64,000 nt of DNA from contig CM037781.1 of NCBI GenBank assembly GCA_021229015.1, forward strand, positions 33,769,525 to 33,833,524, given 5' to 3'. Source of the DNA: Solen grandis. Its lineage: Eukaryota; Mollusca; Bivalvia; Adapedonta; Solenidae. The notes under the pieces are model-generated. The model made no database searches and was not told the DNA's origin. It saw nothing but the letters and a program-made list of their open reading frames with translations. The translations under genes were made by a program, and so were the position numbers. Every line of letters begins with the position of its first letter. The first letter of the stretch is position 1. Of the stretch, positions 48,111 through 60,290 are shown piece after piece.

Positions 48111-50664
48111 ACCACTCATCTGATCATGTAATAAATTTTTCTCCTGAAAAAAAACAACAACAAAAAACCCCCCAAAAAACCAATAAACATTGACATGTAT
48201 CAACTTTAAAACAGCTTAAAGCCAAATAGGGTTTATATTTTCTTTTGTTGTAGGTCTCAGCCACATGCATCCTAAAACTGTGACGCTGATATTGATATAT
48301 ATGTACATTTTCCCATCCTTCCCTTTGTCTTCAGAAAAGAACCTGCAAGAAACAAAAAGGGGCATGATAAACTCTGCATCTGATGCCTCTATCTAATTAG
48401 TGGAGTATCCCTTCCAACCACATTTTTTATTTTCTCCTGGCACGCTGGAATGACATTTGTTGCACAGACAAACAAAGAGTTTGTATTTCCTTTTCTACTT
48501 GAGAGTGCAATTATCTAAATGAAATTGTTCTCTTAAGATCCGGAAATATTCTCTCTCTTGAATGAACATTTATCTCAACTGCTCTTTAGTTGTAGACAGG
48601 CATGTATCCAGGCATCCATATATATCCCTATGCACACAATTTGTCTGGAGAAGGGAAAATATAACATGTCTGCACATTTGGAAATTGCATACAAAATACC
48701 ACATTCATGCTAAAATATATATCAAATTCCTTTCCCCCCAAATGTTTTGGGAGGCCAAAATCCTGAACACTGAACTCCGATGTCTGCATTAATTTTGTTG
48801 TATAAATCAAATTCATCCATGATTTGCCTCTAAAAGATTCATAACAAATAGGTCCAGCAAATAACAATATGTCCAAGCATAATATAGCAATATTGTCATA
48901 CAGCATGTAACAATACATACATATGACATAATTATAATAATACAATGTACATCCATATAGCATAGAATCTACATGATCAGATTCTGTTATTAATGCTATA
49001 CTCAGCTAAGCCTTTGTTAGCAATCAACTATACAAGCTAGCAAATCTGTGTTCAGCAGCAAGCTTTCCACTTCTCAGAGTGGCCACATACAATGCAACTG
49101 ACTTCCAATATTGCAACAACCTGTGCTAGGCAGCCAATTTCAAAACAGCCCACAACTGGTTGCTTATGACAGGTTGGAATGTACATGAACAACAAATATG
49201 TCGTACTCCTAAATAATAAAATGTATACTGGACATGATTTTGAACATCAAACAATAAGTGTTCCTTGGAGCACTTGTGTCAACTGCTGAAAGAATAAACT
49301 ACAATTAACTTTTCTTTCCTCACTATAGTAATCAAAAGCAGCTAATGTTTGTCCCTTTGAACCAACAATAAACAAGGTATAAAACATAAATTACTACTAG
49401 AATTGTCCAATTTTTATTTTCAAAGTATACCAATGGCCCAAAATTAAAGACAACTTCTCTCAAATAAAATTCATTTTGAAGACTAACAAACAAAATAAAC
49501 ATTACAATTGGCTTCAGTTTACTCAAAAACACACCTAACCTGCATAGGCCAAAGAAATTAAAACAGACAAAAAAACTATATTGTAGGAGAAACTGACTCT
49601 TAATTTCTAAAATGCGTGTAAAAACACAGTCCCTGCACAAATGAAGTTCAACCTGTCAGTTGACATTTATCAACTTCATCCTTTCAATGTACCTATAGCC
49701 CATTGCAAATGAAATTCATATCTCTAAAGAGCAGTATGACACTTGTAAATGTACTTGCCAATAACAGTCATCATGATTTACAGTAAAACTGTGATACAGT
49801 CGAGACTGACTTAGCAATGGTCTGATTTTAGCAGCAGTCTGTCTTTTCCATCCCAAAGCAATAATCTATATATTGAGAATGTGAGAAGCCACTCAGCCTG
49901 ATGTGACCAACAATCATGAATGCTTGTTCCAAAATGAGCCTTTGTTCTATAGCGAGGCTGTTGTTAGCAACTGTCGTTTGTCACACCTTAGGGTCACATT
50001 ATCGATCTTTGTGATAGGACATCCACGATGTTACAGGTGTTTTGGGAAATTCATGTGAAACATCTGCCTGTATGTTACTATCATAATGAGGCTAACTAGA
50101 TGGATAGTACTATTGCTGAAGACTATCGAAAATATACATAGTGTTTTAAGAATAAAGTCCAATGTGGCCAATGTACCATCGCATCCACCAGTGACTCAGC
50201 GCAATATCTAAATTCTCATGAGTAGTCCAAACATAATGTTTTAATAAGGAGTAATTGTCTCAAAATATAACCTTTAACTCCTATTAGCTGGATCTCTAGT
50301 AATTCTTTACTCTCAAATACCTCATTGTAAGACTTTCAGACATCAAACTGGACAAATGAATTCTTAATTCATTTGACATTAATATAAATGAAAACTGACA
50401 CAATAAATTATAACTATACAAAATACATGAGCAACCTTTCACATGATTTAAAGACAGGGACCTGATGACTGTCTTACACTAGAAAAAATATTGAAAGACT
50501 GTCTTATGTGACCTTTTTGGCTTACTCTGATGGTACGTCACATAAGACATAGGATCAAGGAGCCATTATCTAAGAATTGTGCAAATTCAAGATATCATTA
50601 CAGAGCCCACACGGAGAAAAAGACAGACTTAAGAGTGAGAATATGCTTAATTTTCTGTTTTGTT

Positions 50665-50670
50665 TTTATT
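50665..50670 (-). terminator. Weak candidate poly(A) signal for the RGG gene
   Basis: AATAAA on the - strand about 275 nt past the stop. Other TTTATT occurrences lie further left (for example near 46450), so the true 3' end is uncertain. Confidence 0.25.
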
Positions 50671-50944
50671 TGCACATTTTTTTCTTCCCCCATCAGTCCT
50701 CATATGTTTGCAATTTCTTGTATATTCAAAAAATATTATAAGTCATTTGGTAAAATACAGCTGAACATGAATGTAACAACAGCAAAACAAAATACTTCGG
50801 GCATTTTCAATAAAGACAGTGAGTGCCTTTTTTTGGCCTTTGTCGGAGGATCTTGCCAAATGAAGAATGCCATTAATGTTTCAATAATAACATGTTTTTT
50901 ATGCACCAGCTTAACATACCGAGTCTTCTTTCCCTGAGGAAGAG

Positions 50945-51094
50945 TTATCTGCCCCTTGGTGGGCCCCCTCTTCCTCGGGACCCCCCTCTTGGACCCCTTC
51001 CTCGGAAGTTGCCACGCCCTCTTCCTCCTCTGGTCCCACCTCTGGGCCCTCCGTGAACCCCTCTTCCTCCCCTATTGCCTCCTGAAGCAAAACC
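50945..51094 (-). CDS. Terminal RGG-rich exon
   Basis: Forty-nine codons rich in RGG, RG and GR follow a TTTATTTCAG acceptor and end PPRGR then TAA. Such tails bind RNA and are targets of arginine methyltransferases in known proteins. A candidate poly(A) signal, AATAAA on the - strand, is at 50670-50665. Confidence 0.75.
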   Translation of the reverse strand, partial: GFASGGNRGGRGVHGGPRGGTRGGRGRGNFRGRGPRGGSRGRGGPPRGR

Positions 51095-54000
51095 CTGAAA
51101 TAAAAAGGATGAGTCTTCAGTATTCACAAAGTTGGTTAAAAGCATAGATTTGTTTTTGTTCTTCCGTGATGGTCATTAGGCCAGCTGACAATACCTGCCC
51201 TGAAAACATCATTTTTTGTCTAAAATAAAAAAGGCAAAACCAAAAATGATCTAGGAATTTAATGATAATCATTTTTGCAATGTAAATGTAGATGTTTGTA
51301 CCTGGGCAGAGTGACCTCCACTTTGTCCGCGTCTCTCTCCTCCAGAAAAACGCATATTGGAGCTCTGTAAAAAGTACATAGCATGATGATTAAACTTGCT
51401 ATTTAACATGATGGGAAATTTCCTTCAATACTTCAGAGTCCATCATCAGGCTAGTGTGCACATGGAAGATAATTATACTCAGAAACATGAAACATCAAAT
51501 GACATGAAACCGGCCCTGCGTTCAGTTTACCATAACACTTGCGACTATTAAGAATTAGGTTCCTTGCTTACACTCTATACGCTACGATTAAACAGGGATG
51601 CAAACACTAACGTTAGGGACTTTAAATGGCAACTGAACACAGGGCAGGTTTTCAAGTGTCGCCCCAGGCAAGCAAGACTATTTTAAGTAACTATGACCTT
51701 GAACTTCACGCTATTAACCTGAAAATCAATCCCAATCTTCCTCTTTCCATAAGGTATCTGTATACAAAATCTGATCATCATACCTCACTCCTAAAAGAAG
51801 TTATTTGATGGAAACGAAAAATCTATTTTTAGTAAAAGTGACCAATCATCCTGGAAATCAATCCCTATCTTTCTCTTCCCATAAGGTATCTACATTATCA
51901 AGTATGAACATTTTTTATTATAACAGGAAATGTTTGACAGAAACGACTTGTTTGACGCCGCCTCCCATCTGCCCTCCAAACAAAGTACCAATTCTAATAA
52001 CCAGGATTTTTGTTGAAAATCTGGTGGAAATATCCTACATCAGCTATAAAGTGGTAATATGACATAGAAATATGACAAAATATGACACTGCTTCTTGCCT
52101 ATCAGATAGGATTTTCCCGCATATTTACTCAAGCTTGATCAACCTATCTGACATTTGATCCCCAATGCCAAATACTGTGCAGGCTAGGTTATGTCAACAA
52201 ATCTGCCATGATTTTTTTATTTACAATGTAACACCACATATTACAAATACCAGAAATAAAGTGCAAAAAACGTTTTGTAACTGAACAATGTCCAATCAAA
52301 CAATACATCAAATGTGATTAGTAAGAAATATTTGTATTTAAGTCTAGAAAATAGCTGATAACATGTTTACAAACAACCACAAGTGAAATCTGACATGCTG
52401 TCTACGACAGCATGCAGCACACTGATCTGACACATGGATAAATCCGGAAGGTGACCTTTTAATCTAATTTGAATACTGTAGAATCATTAATTTTCGCTGA
52501 CATAAATTTTATGGAATCGATAATAAGGTCAATTTCATTGCTATATATATTCATGGAATCATGATTTAGAAAACTTGAGGTCAACAGTTTTTTGAGGGGC
52601 TTAATATTTGTGGATAAAGTCATCCACAAAATTAATGAAAATTAGTCCCCCAAGAACATTAACCCTTTCCATCATATAGACTCATTTTGACGCACTCAAT
52701 AGGTACCACATAAAGCCTGATCTGCAGAAAACCACGGTTAAACCTTACCAAATTTAATTAAAAAATCCTCATTTCCAGACCACTGAGGAGCAGCGAACAG
52801 CATAAAACCTGATCAGCCTGCGAGTTACTCGCAGGCTGATCTGGTTTTATGCTGTTCGCATAGGTCTTTTCATGTTGTCCTCTATGAGGGAAAGGGTTAA
52901 TGATTCTACAGTAGAACAATGATCCTAGTTTGTGGTAACATTATAACTATACTCTTTTATCAGCTGATGAGAAAAAAATATAACCCTATCTATGGAAATT
53001 GAAAGTAATAAAAAAAAAAATGGAATACAATGATGTTTGATATCCATTAATGACAAAATATTGTATGATTTCCATTCATGACAAAAATTGTATAAGTATA
53101 TAATTGGGATTTCAAAAGGGTGAGTAACAATAAACTTTGAGATGTTTTCTTTATGTATCACTTAACTGGGTCTCTAGACCATACTTACAGCCCTTTGCAT
53201 TAACCTCTCAATCTCTTCTCTGGAGGGATCCGGCTGGAAAAGAAAACCATACCTTAACAATTATATCAAACATGGCGGAGAATCCAAACAAGGGATCTTA
53301 TTTCCCAGTTTGATCTATCTTTCCAATAACATAAAGCTTTGCAACACTGATATATTCCATGCATCGGGAAATCTTTCAGCTTGTTCACGGGTAAAGTCAT
53401 GTGATATGTTTCTTAGACACTGTCATAGATACTGATGAATTCATCATTGATAAAATCCTCATATCTAAGCAACAAAAAACGGGTGTAACTAAACTCAACA
53501 TTACAACAATAATGACAATAGAACTAATTAAAGAGAGCACTATTTTGTGTAATTGCGCGGAAGTTCAAAATCGTATGCCAGAGGGCCAAAAATGCTAATG
53601 ATTAACGAGGCTGCAAAATTCAGTTACTCTGTACCTACTGCTATGCTTCATCATGAAGAAGACCTAGTAAAAGGTTTGTTTGTTTGCTTGTTTGTTTGTT
53701 GAGTTTAACGTCACGCTGACTGGGAGACATTGTTTACTTGAGACAGACATAGTGCTGTTACACTGCATTATCACGCTGTAGACATGTGGCATGATAAAAC
53801 ACCTAGTCACATTTTCCTGACACAAGGCCAACCAGTCCTGGAACTTCACTTATATGCTGGAGTTATACCAGTACCACTGTTATGACTTTGGTATGTTGCA
53901 GCTGGGGACTGAACCCACAACTTCCCGATCCCGAGGCAGACACTCTAACCACTGGGCCACTGGGGTCAGTCCTTCTACAGGTAAAATATTTGGAAGAATA

Positions 54001-57000
54001 TAAGCAGATCAAAGGACCCCAGTGTGTTGTGTGGATAAACTTTCTTCCATTCTCTCCTAAGTTCCATCTTTGTTGAAAAGTTCACTTCACTCCAGGTTCA
54101 GAAATAAGACCAGTTATTAAACAAGAGGGCCATAATGGCCCTTAATCGCTCACCTGAGAAATATTGCTTTCAATGGTTTATAATATGAACATACTTAAAG
54201 TGGGACCAATTTTGACACAGGGCCATGATTAAAAACAAACTTAGGTAAGGTCATTATTTTAACAACTTTTGTAGTAGTTCACAAGACAATTCTACATACC
54301 AAATATCCAAGCTGTAAGCCTTGCAGTATTTCAGGAGATGATTTTTCTATTTTTCCTATGTAAAATCAAGTGACCCCTAGGGCAGGGCCAATTTTCACCC
54401 AAGGGCCATGATTTAAACAACTTAAGTAGAGATCCACCAGACAATACTACATACCCAATATCTTAAAAACAGGCCATGTGGTTTCTGAGGAGAAGATTTT
54501 CCTAGGTTTTCCCTATATGAGCATATGTAAAATAAAGTGACCCCTGGGGCAGGGCAAATTTTGACCCTAGGGCCATGATTTGAACAATTTTTGTTAAGGT
54601 TTATAAGACAATTCTACAAGCTGTAGGCCTTACAGTTTTGCAGGAGAAGATTTTCTAAGATTGCATTTTAAAATCTATTTTTAGCTCCTGTGACCTACTT
54701 TTTCAACCAATCATAATAATTTGTACAATTTTGTTAGAGGACATCATAAGGATGATTCCTGTGAAATTTTGTCAAAATCCCTTCAGCGGATTAGGAGGAG
54801 ATGTTGTTTAATGGAAAAGGTTGATGCAAGACGCATGCACGCACGGACAGATGGACGGACGACAGACGCCGGACAAAAGGCAATCATAAAAGCTCACCAT
54901 GAGCACGTTGTGCTCAGGTGAGCTAATTATTTAAGCTCTAGGCTTTATGGATTCATAAAAGAAGATTTTTTAGATTTTCCTATATAACTCTATGTAAAAC
55001 AAGTAACCCCTGGTGCGGGGTCATTTATCACCAAAGGGCTATGATTTGAACAATCTTGGTAATGAACCATTAGATGATGCTACATACCAAATATCTTAGC
55101 TCTAGGCCTTCCCGGGGCAGGGCTAATTCTAACCCCATGGTCATAATTTGAACAACTTTTGTAGAGATTTACTAGACAATGCTACACGCCAAATATCTTA
55201 GCTCTAGGCCTTATTGTTTCATAGAAGAAGATTTTTAAAGTTTTTCACTATATAAACCTATAAAAAATAAAATGACCCCTGGGGCGGGGCTAATTTTGAC
55301 CCCAGGGTCATGATCTGAACAACTTTTGTAGATGTTCATAAGACAATTCTACATACCAATTATTAAGCTCTAGGCCTTACAGTTTTGCAGGAGAAGATTT
55401 TCTAAGATTGCATTTTAAAAATCTATTTTTAGCTCCTGTGACCTACTTATTCACCCAATCAAAATAATTTGAACAACTTTGATAGAGGTCATGATAAGGA
55501 TGATTCCTGTGAAGTTTGGTCAAAATCCATCCAGTGGTTTAGGAGGAGAAGTTGTTTAAAGGAAAAGTTGACGCAAGACGCACGCACGGACGGACGGACA
55601 CCGGACAAAAGGTGATCACAAAAGCTCACCATGAGCACGTTGTGCTCAGGTGAGCTAAAAAACTGAGATAAATGCCACAGTGCCATACTGACTCTTTCAA
55701 TGTACCTTCTGAGTAATGAATATTCAAGCTTTGTCTTTCCAATTCATGGCTGGGTCAATTAACTTGACACAAAACAGGTATATCCCCACCCCAAATGTTT
55801 GTTGGAGGTCGTTGAACTAAGGTAACTATCGAAAGCAAGATTCATGTGCATTTGTTTGTCGGAGGTTTATACAGCTTTTCACTGGTTAAACTGATATGCA
55901 TATTCATTTTGGGGTGTTTTGGCATCATGTTAATTGCTCGCAAACAGTATCAGAAACAAAACCATGCGTTTATTTGTGTACACCATGTCAAACACTGACT
56001 ACCTGTTATTCCAGTGTAGTTGGAAAATCTTGAGTACATTAATTTTGTAAACATTGGGAAAGTCTATTGGACCTCCAAAACCTCAGATGACAGAATTTGA
56101 ACCTTTCAGAAATACTATAAACCACCATTTTGGATGGAAATGGAACAAAGCACCTGAAGCAAGTTGTGCCATCAATTAAAGTATTTCAAAATTATTTATC
56201 TATCAATACATATTCAAATCAAAGGAACTTTCTAGTTCCAGCACCCAGTCTTTACAGTATCTATTCTAGAGGACAAAACATCCAGTCACAACAAGCAATG
56301 CCTGAGTATGTACCATTTTTATTTTCGAAAACACAGGTACTTGTGTCACTTCAATACTTCAAAGGACACAGTGCCACGCTGACATCTTTCATTGGACCTT
56401 CCAGTTCATGGCTACAGTATAGAGTTGATCACCTTTCCTCTGAACATTAACCTTAAATCTCATGAATATTCATGTACAAATGTATGACTTGCTGAATATC
56501 AATTTGACATTAAATGGTACGTCCTATTATGACCAAATGGAATGTTCTATTCTTTACTCTCTTTTCATTGTATGAGCAAACAGAGGAGACCCTGATGAGA
56601 GAACTCCTGATGTTAAAACACAAGCACATGAGATAAAGAGTGAAAAAATAAAATTAATACATCTATTAAGTTGAATGTAGTGGAACACAGCTGTATACCT
56701 GCAAATTTCAGAAATTTATATTGCAATAAATATCTATATATAACATCAAACACATTACTTACCAAATTATCCTCTTCTTCTCTATCTTGATATCTGTCAT
56801 CCCATTCACCATCCCTTGACCCATCCCTAAAGTCCCTTTCTATCTCTATTACCTTATCCCATCTTTCATCGTACATATCATCATACCTATTAGATTCATC
56901 ACGACCCTCTGTCATGTCTCTGAAACCGTCGTGATCATATTCCTCTCGCCTATTATAATCTCTGTCTCTGCCATGGTCTAATCGACCTTCCCTTCTCTCC

Positions 57001-59597
57001 CCATGGTCTGATCGACCTTCCCTTCTGTCCCCGGCCTTCCCTTCTGTCCCCATGGTCTGACCGACCTTCCCTTCTGTCCCCATGGTCTGACCTATCTTTC
57101 CTCCTGTTCCAATTGTCTCTGCCTCTTTCATTCCATCTCCTTCCTGAGCCACTATCCTCCCATTTATCATCAAACCTCCTATCATCTCTTTCATCTTCTT
57201 CATATCTATCCCTATGTTACTTTCCTCTATCCCCCTATCATGGTCACTCCTTCTATCATAATCACCGTATCTCCTATCTGATCTTTCTCTATCCCTTTCA
57301 TAACTTTTTCTATTTCTATCATAATCATCATATCTCCTATCATCAAATGCAGACACATCTTCCAAATCCCTCATAATGTCATCATAAGACTCACCTTCCC
57401 TTTCATTGTAATGCTGAACAAGACTTTCAAGCTGTGTTGGACTCAGAGGTCTGTCAAATTCCCCTTGACTCATATCATCTAAGTCATCATCATAATACAA
57501 ATCCACATCATTGTCACCATAACCATCACTTCTACCCGATCCAAATCTACCTGAAGAAGCATCTTCCTGACTATCAACCGTTCTAACAACTCTGTCCTGC
57601 TTTTTACCTAACCTGACTATCCTGTCCGGTTCATTACCCCTGCTTCTTTCACTTGCTGGACTAAATGACCTCTGCCTGCTTCTTGAATCCCTTGACTTCC
57701 AGTCAGAGGGACTTCTAGACCTTTTACTATCATAACTACCAACAGACCCCCTCGACCTTTTTGAGTTTTCATACTCAGCCTGTCTTTGATTTATCGGACT
57801 AACAGACCTCTTGTTACCAAAGGACCTTGATTTATCCTGCTGGAACCTGAAGCCTTTGTCTGCAATGTCTTCATTCCATCTGCTTCGCTTTACTCCTTTT
57901 GTGAACTGGGAGGGCCCATCACTCTTTCTCTTATTTGAGTCATACTGCTGCCCTTGACCAGCACTTCTTTGATTACCTTGACCATAGTTTTGATGAGGAT
58001 TTTGAACCGTTGATTCAGACTCAAACACATTGGTACCAGGAGGAGGGAATGTTCCAGTTGTTAAAATCTGTTTAGTAAGAACGACTTCAGCTTGTTTCTG
58101 TATAACCTGAGCTATTGGATTTTCAAGAGATGACTGTCCAATAGGAGCAGAGCTTAAAGGCTGCTGTCGAGACTGCTGTAAGTGTGGTCCTTGATTGGAT
58201 GGATGGGGAGCTGGTGTTGATGTGCCAAACCGAGGTGCACCAGGCTGTGAAACCAGCCGAGAGCTAACAGCTGTCATGGCTATCTGTGAAGGCCCTGCAG
58301 GGGGCTGGGAAAATGTTGGGTGTGAGTGTGGCGGCTGAGGGCCAATCTGTGGAGGGTGCATCTGTTGCCGGGGTATAGTTGGATGGGCCACACTTGGTGA
58401 GCCATATCTGACTTGACTTTGGTTGTTCGGTCTCTGCCACGGAGGAGGTTTTGATCCCGGGAGAGATGCTGAGGGGGCAGACATGGGGCCTGTCCCTGGG
58501 GCCTGCACAACTAGGGGTTGTGAGCTTGTAGCCAATGGAAGTAATGGCTGTGATAGTGCTGATGACATTACGCAAGGAGGGGGCTGGTTGTAATTGGACC
58601 AGTGTTTGGCAATGGTCGTGGTCCATAGTGTTGAACATGAGCTAGAGAGTTTACTGGACTTGGTACAGACAAACTCATTAGAGGGACTGGCGCTGGCCTT
58701 TGCAGACCTACAGGGGAGGTAATTGGAAGAGCTGGCTGAAGAGCAGCCATGCTGGTGTTGGAACCAGTAAATCCAGGCATTGTGCCAACAACAGCTGGTG
58801 CCTGGCTTGGCATCTGCAAGGACTGGTGGGGTATAGTTGATGGCACAGAAACTGCCTGGAGAGTGCTAGATGCAACAGACTGTGAGGAAACAGGTAGGTG
58901 GGCAGTGCTACTTAATATGGTACTGTCTGCAGGTGCTACTTCTAATGCTACTGCTTCTGCTGCTGATGATGATGATAACTCCCTGTAATAAGAGAAAATC
59001 ACCATGGATATTATTCAGGAAATCCATCAACAAGATTTGAAACGAAACAAAATATAACTGGCATAAATGGCAAAGAAGACAATGTCACTGAACAATTAGC
59101 AAATTTGCTTAAAATGATTAAAGTCCTGCCATTTACAACAGTCTATAAACTCTGAAATTTCATTATCATCAAATATGATGAAAAAAATACAGGTAAACAC
59201 CATTTGCCTAAGACTTCCCAAAGGCTATTTGTATAGTTACAAGAGTAGTGCACCAGGAAGTGTACATTTAACACTTTTAAACAAAGAAAAAAATTATGTC
59301 ATGCATGTCTTGCTCACTGTCCCTTATATCAACTGGGACATATTCCTTTGCCAAGACTTCCCTGATGCAATGATCATTTGCACCAAAGATAAACTTTAGT
59401 GGCAAAACCTTTGCTGGACTACCAGTACATGCAAAATGCCTCAATAGCTGACGTCTATGATAACTAAATCATTTCCTCTGTAACTGCTCCTTTTAGGTCC
59501 ACTTATTTTGACCTTTGACCTGGTTCCCATACTTACGCTGTGGTAGTAGTTGGTTTCCCACTGGTTGCCGAGGTGACAGTGGAGGTGGCTTTGACAT
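50945..59597 (-). CDS. Unidentified low-complexity nuclear protein (Pro/Ser-rich, RS/RD-rich, RGG tail), 5'-partial
   Basis: Five exons in transcription order: 59597-59537, 58982-56763, 53233-53189, 51364-51302, 51094-50945 (TAA at 50947-50945). Splice phases agree at all junctions. The N-terminal part is Ser/Thr/Ala then Pro/Gln-rich with no domain I recognise. Next comes a basic stretch (KGVKRSRWNED, RSRSPSDWKS) resembling a nuclear localisation and SR segment, then an acidic patch (DLYYDDDLDD), a long Arg/Asp-rich region with RDR and DRR repeats, the short exon PDPSREEIERLMQRA, and a tail of RGG/RG motifs. RGG and RS/RD tails are typical of RNA-binding nuclear or splicing-associated proteins, so such a role is inference. 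No RRM, zinc finger or SAP domain is seen in this part. The main exon is 1 nt short of an open frame (see 58571-58576) and has a compensated frameshift at 57031-57217. Upstream exons were not found. Confidence 0.75.
51302..51364 (-). CDS. 63-nt exon of the RS/RD-RGG protein
   Basis: Twenty-one codons, SSNMRFSGGERRGQSGGHSAQ, in phase 0 between a TTTTTACAG acceptor and a GTACAA donor. It leads directly into the RGG-rich last exon. Confidence 0.7.
52669..52900 (-). mobile_element. TTAA-MITE family A, copy 14
   Basis: Complete copy in an intron of the RS/RD-RGG gene. Confidence 0.9.
53189..53233 (-). CDS. 45-nt exon of the RS/RD-RGG protein
   Basis: A CTTTTCCAG-type acceptor and a perfect GTAAGT donor flank 15 codons (PDPSREEIERLMQRA). 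Phase 0 at both ends matches the exons on each side. The short helix-like sequence differs from the surrounding low-complexity exons. Confidence 0.7.
53670..53970 (-). mobile_element. SINE family 1 copy, reverse
   Basis: On the - strand: CAGTGGCCCAGTGGTTAGAG, GGTTCAGTCCCCAGC, body, then CGTTAAACTCAACAAACAAAC. In an intron of the RGG gene. Confidence 0.8.
54120..55657 (-). mobile_element. 1.5-kb AGCTCACCTGAG element, reverse, compound
   Basis: Starts with AACAAGAGGGCC / CGCTCACCTGAG and ends TGCTCAGGTGAGCTA at 55657. A second complete right terminus ends at about 54925, so a shorter element is fused or nested. Internal 165-bp-type units recur in reverse orientation. In an RGG-gene intron. Confidence 0.75.
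56447..56616. mobile_element. TTAA-MITE family B, short copy
   Basis: TTAA to TTAA, containing ATGAATATTCATG and GAGCAAACAGAGGAGACCC; in an intron of the RGG gene. Confidence 0.55.
56763..58982 (-). CDS. Large exon of the RS/RD-RGG protein, frame interrupted
   Basis: The exon runs from acceptor CAG|G GAG TTA (58982) to donor TTG|GTAAGT (56762). Its 2220 nt cannot keep one frame: the upstream part is open to a TAA just after a run of five C at 58571-58575 (- strand sense), and the downstream part is open in the next frame. One extra C would make 740 whole codons. Both parts have the same compositional character, so this is one coding exon with an indel, not two genes. Confidence 0.7.
59537..59597 (-). 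CDS. Most upstream detected exon of the RS/RD-RGG protein
   Basis: Sixty-one nt between a TTATTCCAG acceptor and a GTAAGT donor. The frame VKATSTVTSATSGKPTTTTA is the only one that joins openly to the next exon; the frame starting at the ATG at its first bases meets TAG after splicing. The start codon must therefore be further upstream. Confidence 0.65.
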
Positions 59598-59719
59598 CTG
59601 GAATAAGAATAAATATGATATTAATGGAATGTTGGCACATGTAAAATTAATTGACAGGAACAACCAAACAAAGATGTTTAAAAAAGCTGAAAGGTGTATA
59701 CTTAACAGTGTTCTTAACT

Positions 59720-60290
59720 TTCAGTATGTATAGCTGAAACAGGACTTGTTGACAAGCACCTGTAGCTGAAACATCAGAAAGATGACTTGTGGACAAGCAC
59801 CTGTATCTGACACATCTGAAAGATGAGTTGTGGACAAGCACCTGTAGCTGAAACAGGATTTGTGGACAAGAACCTCTGTAGCTGAAACATCTGAAAGATG
59901 ACTTGTGGACAATAACCCATAGCTGAAACATCTGAAAGATGACTTGTGGAAGATGACTTGTGGACAAGCAACTGTAGCTGAAACATCTTAAAGATGCATT
60001 GTGGGTAAACATCTGTAGCTGAAACATCTTAAACACGACTTGTTGACAAGCATCTGTAGCTGACACATCTGAAAGATGCATTGTGGGTAAACATCTGTAG
60101 CTGAAACATCTTAAACACGACTTGTTGACAAGCATCTGTAGCTGACACATCTGAAAGATGCATTGTGGGTAAACATCTGTAGCTGAAACATCTTAAACAC
60201 GACTTGTTGACAAGCATCTGTAGCTGACCCATCTGAAAGATGCATTGTGGACAAGCACCTGTAGCTGAAACAGGACTTTTGGACAAGCAA
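59720..60290. repeat. Minisatellite, about 41-bp unit with 82-bp dimer
   Basis: CTGTAGCTGAAACATCTGAA-type units repeat throughout. From about 59990 to 60245 they form three 82-bp dimers that alternate CATTGTGGGTAAACATC and GACTTGTTGACAAGCATC halves. Open frames across it are by-products of the repeat. Confidence 0.9.

Larger units (their letters stand above)
44015..50944. other. Intergenic or long 3' UTR of the RGG gene
   Basis: No coding signature. Between about 46.5 and 50.9 kb no family A MITE is present, which would fit a long 3' UTR of the - strand gene, but two other repeat fragments (47.56 and 47.94 kb) lie there. No decision is possible from sequence alone. Confidence 0.35.

Noticed and set aside
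50956..51147. + strand open frame opposite the RGG exon
   Set aside because: Antisense shadow of RGG codons; the - strand reading has splice sites and composition of a real tail.
54721..54921. 66-codon open frame (also 9327-9530 and 55489-55686)
   Set aside because: Same translated repeat terminus of the AGCTCACCTGAG element in three places, with microsatellite text; no independent coding evidence.
57113..57376. + strand open frame rich in Leu, Ser and His
   Set aside because: It is the antisense of the RD-rich exon, which has matching splice sites on the - strand.
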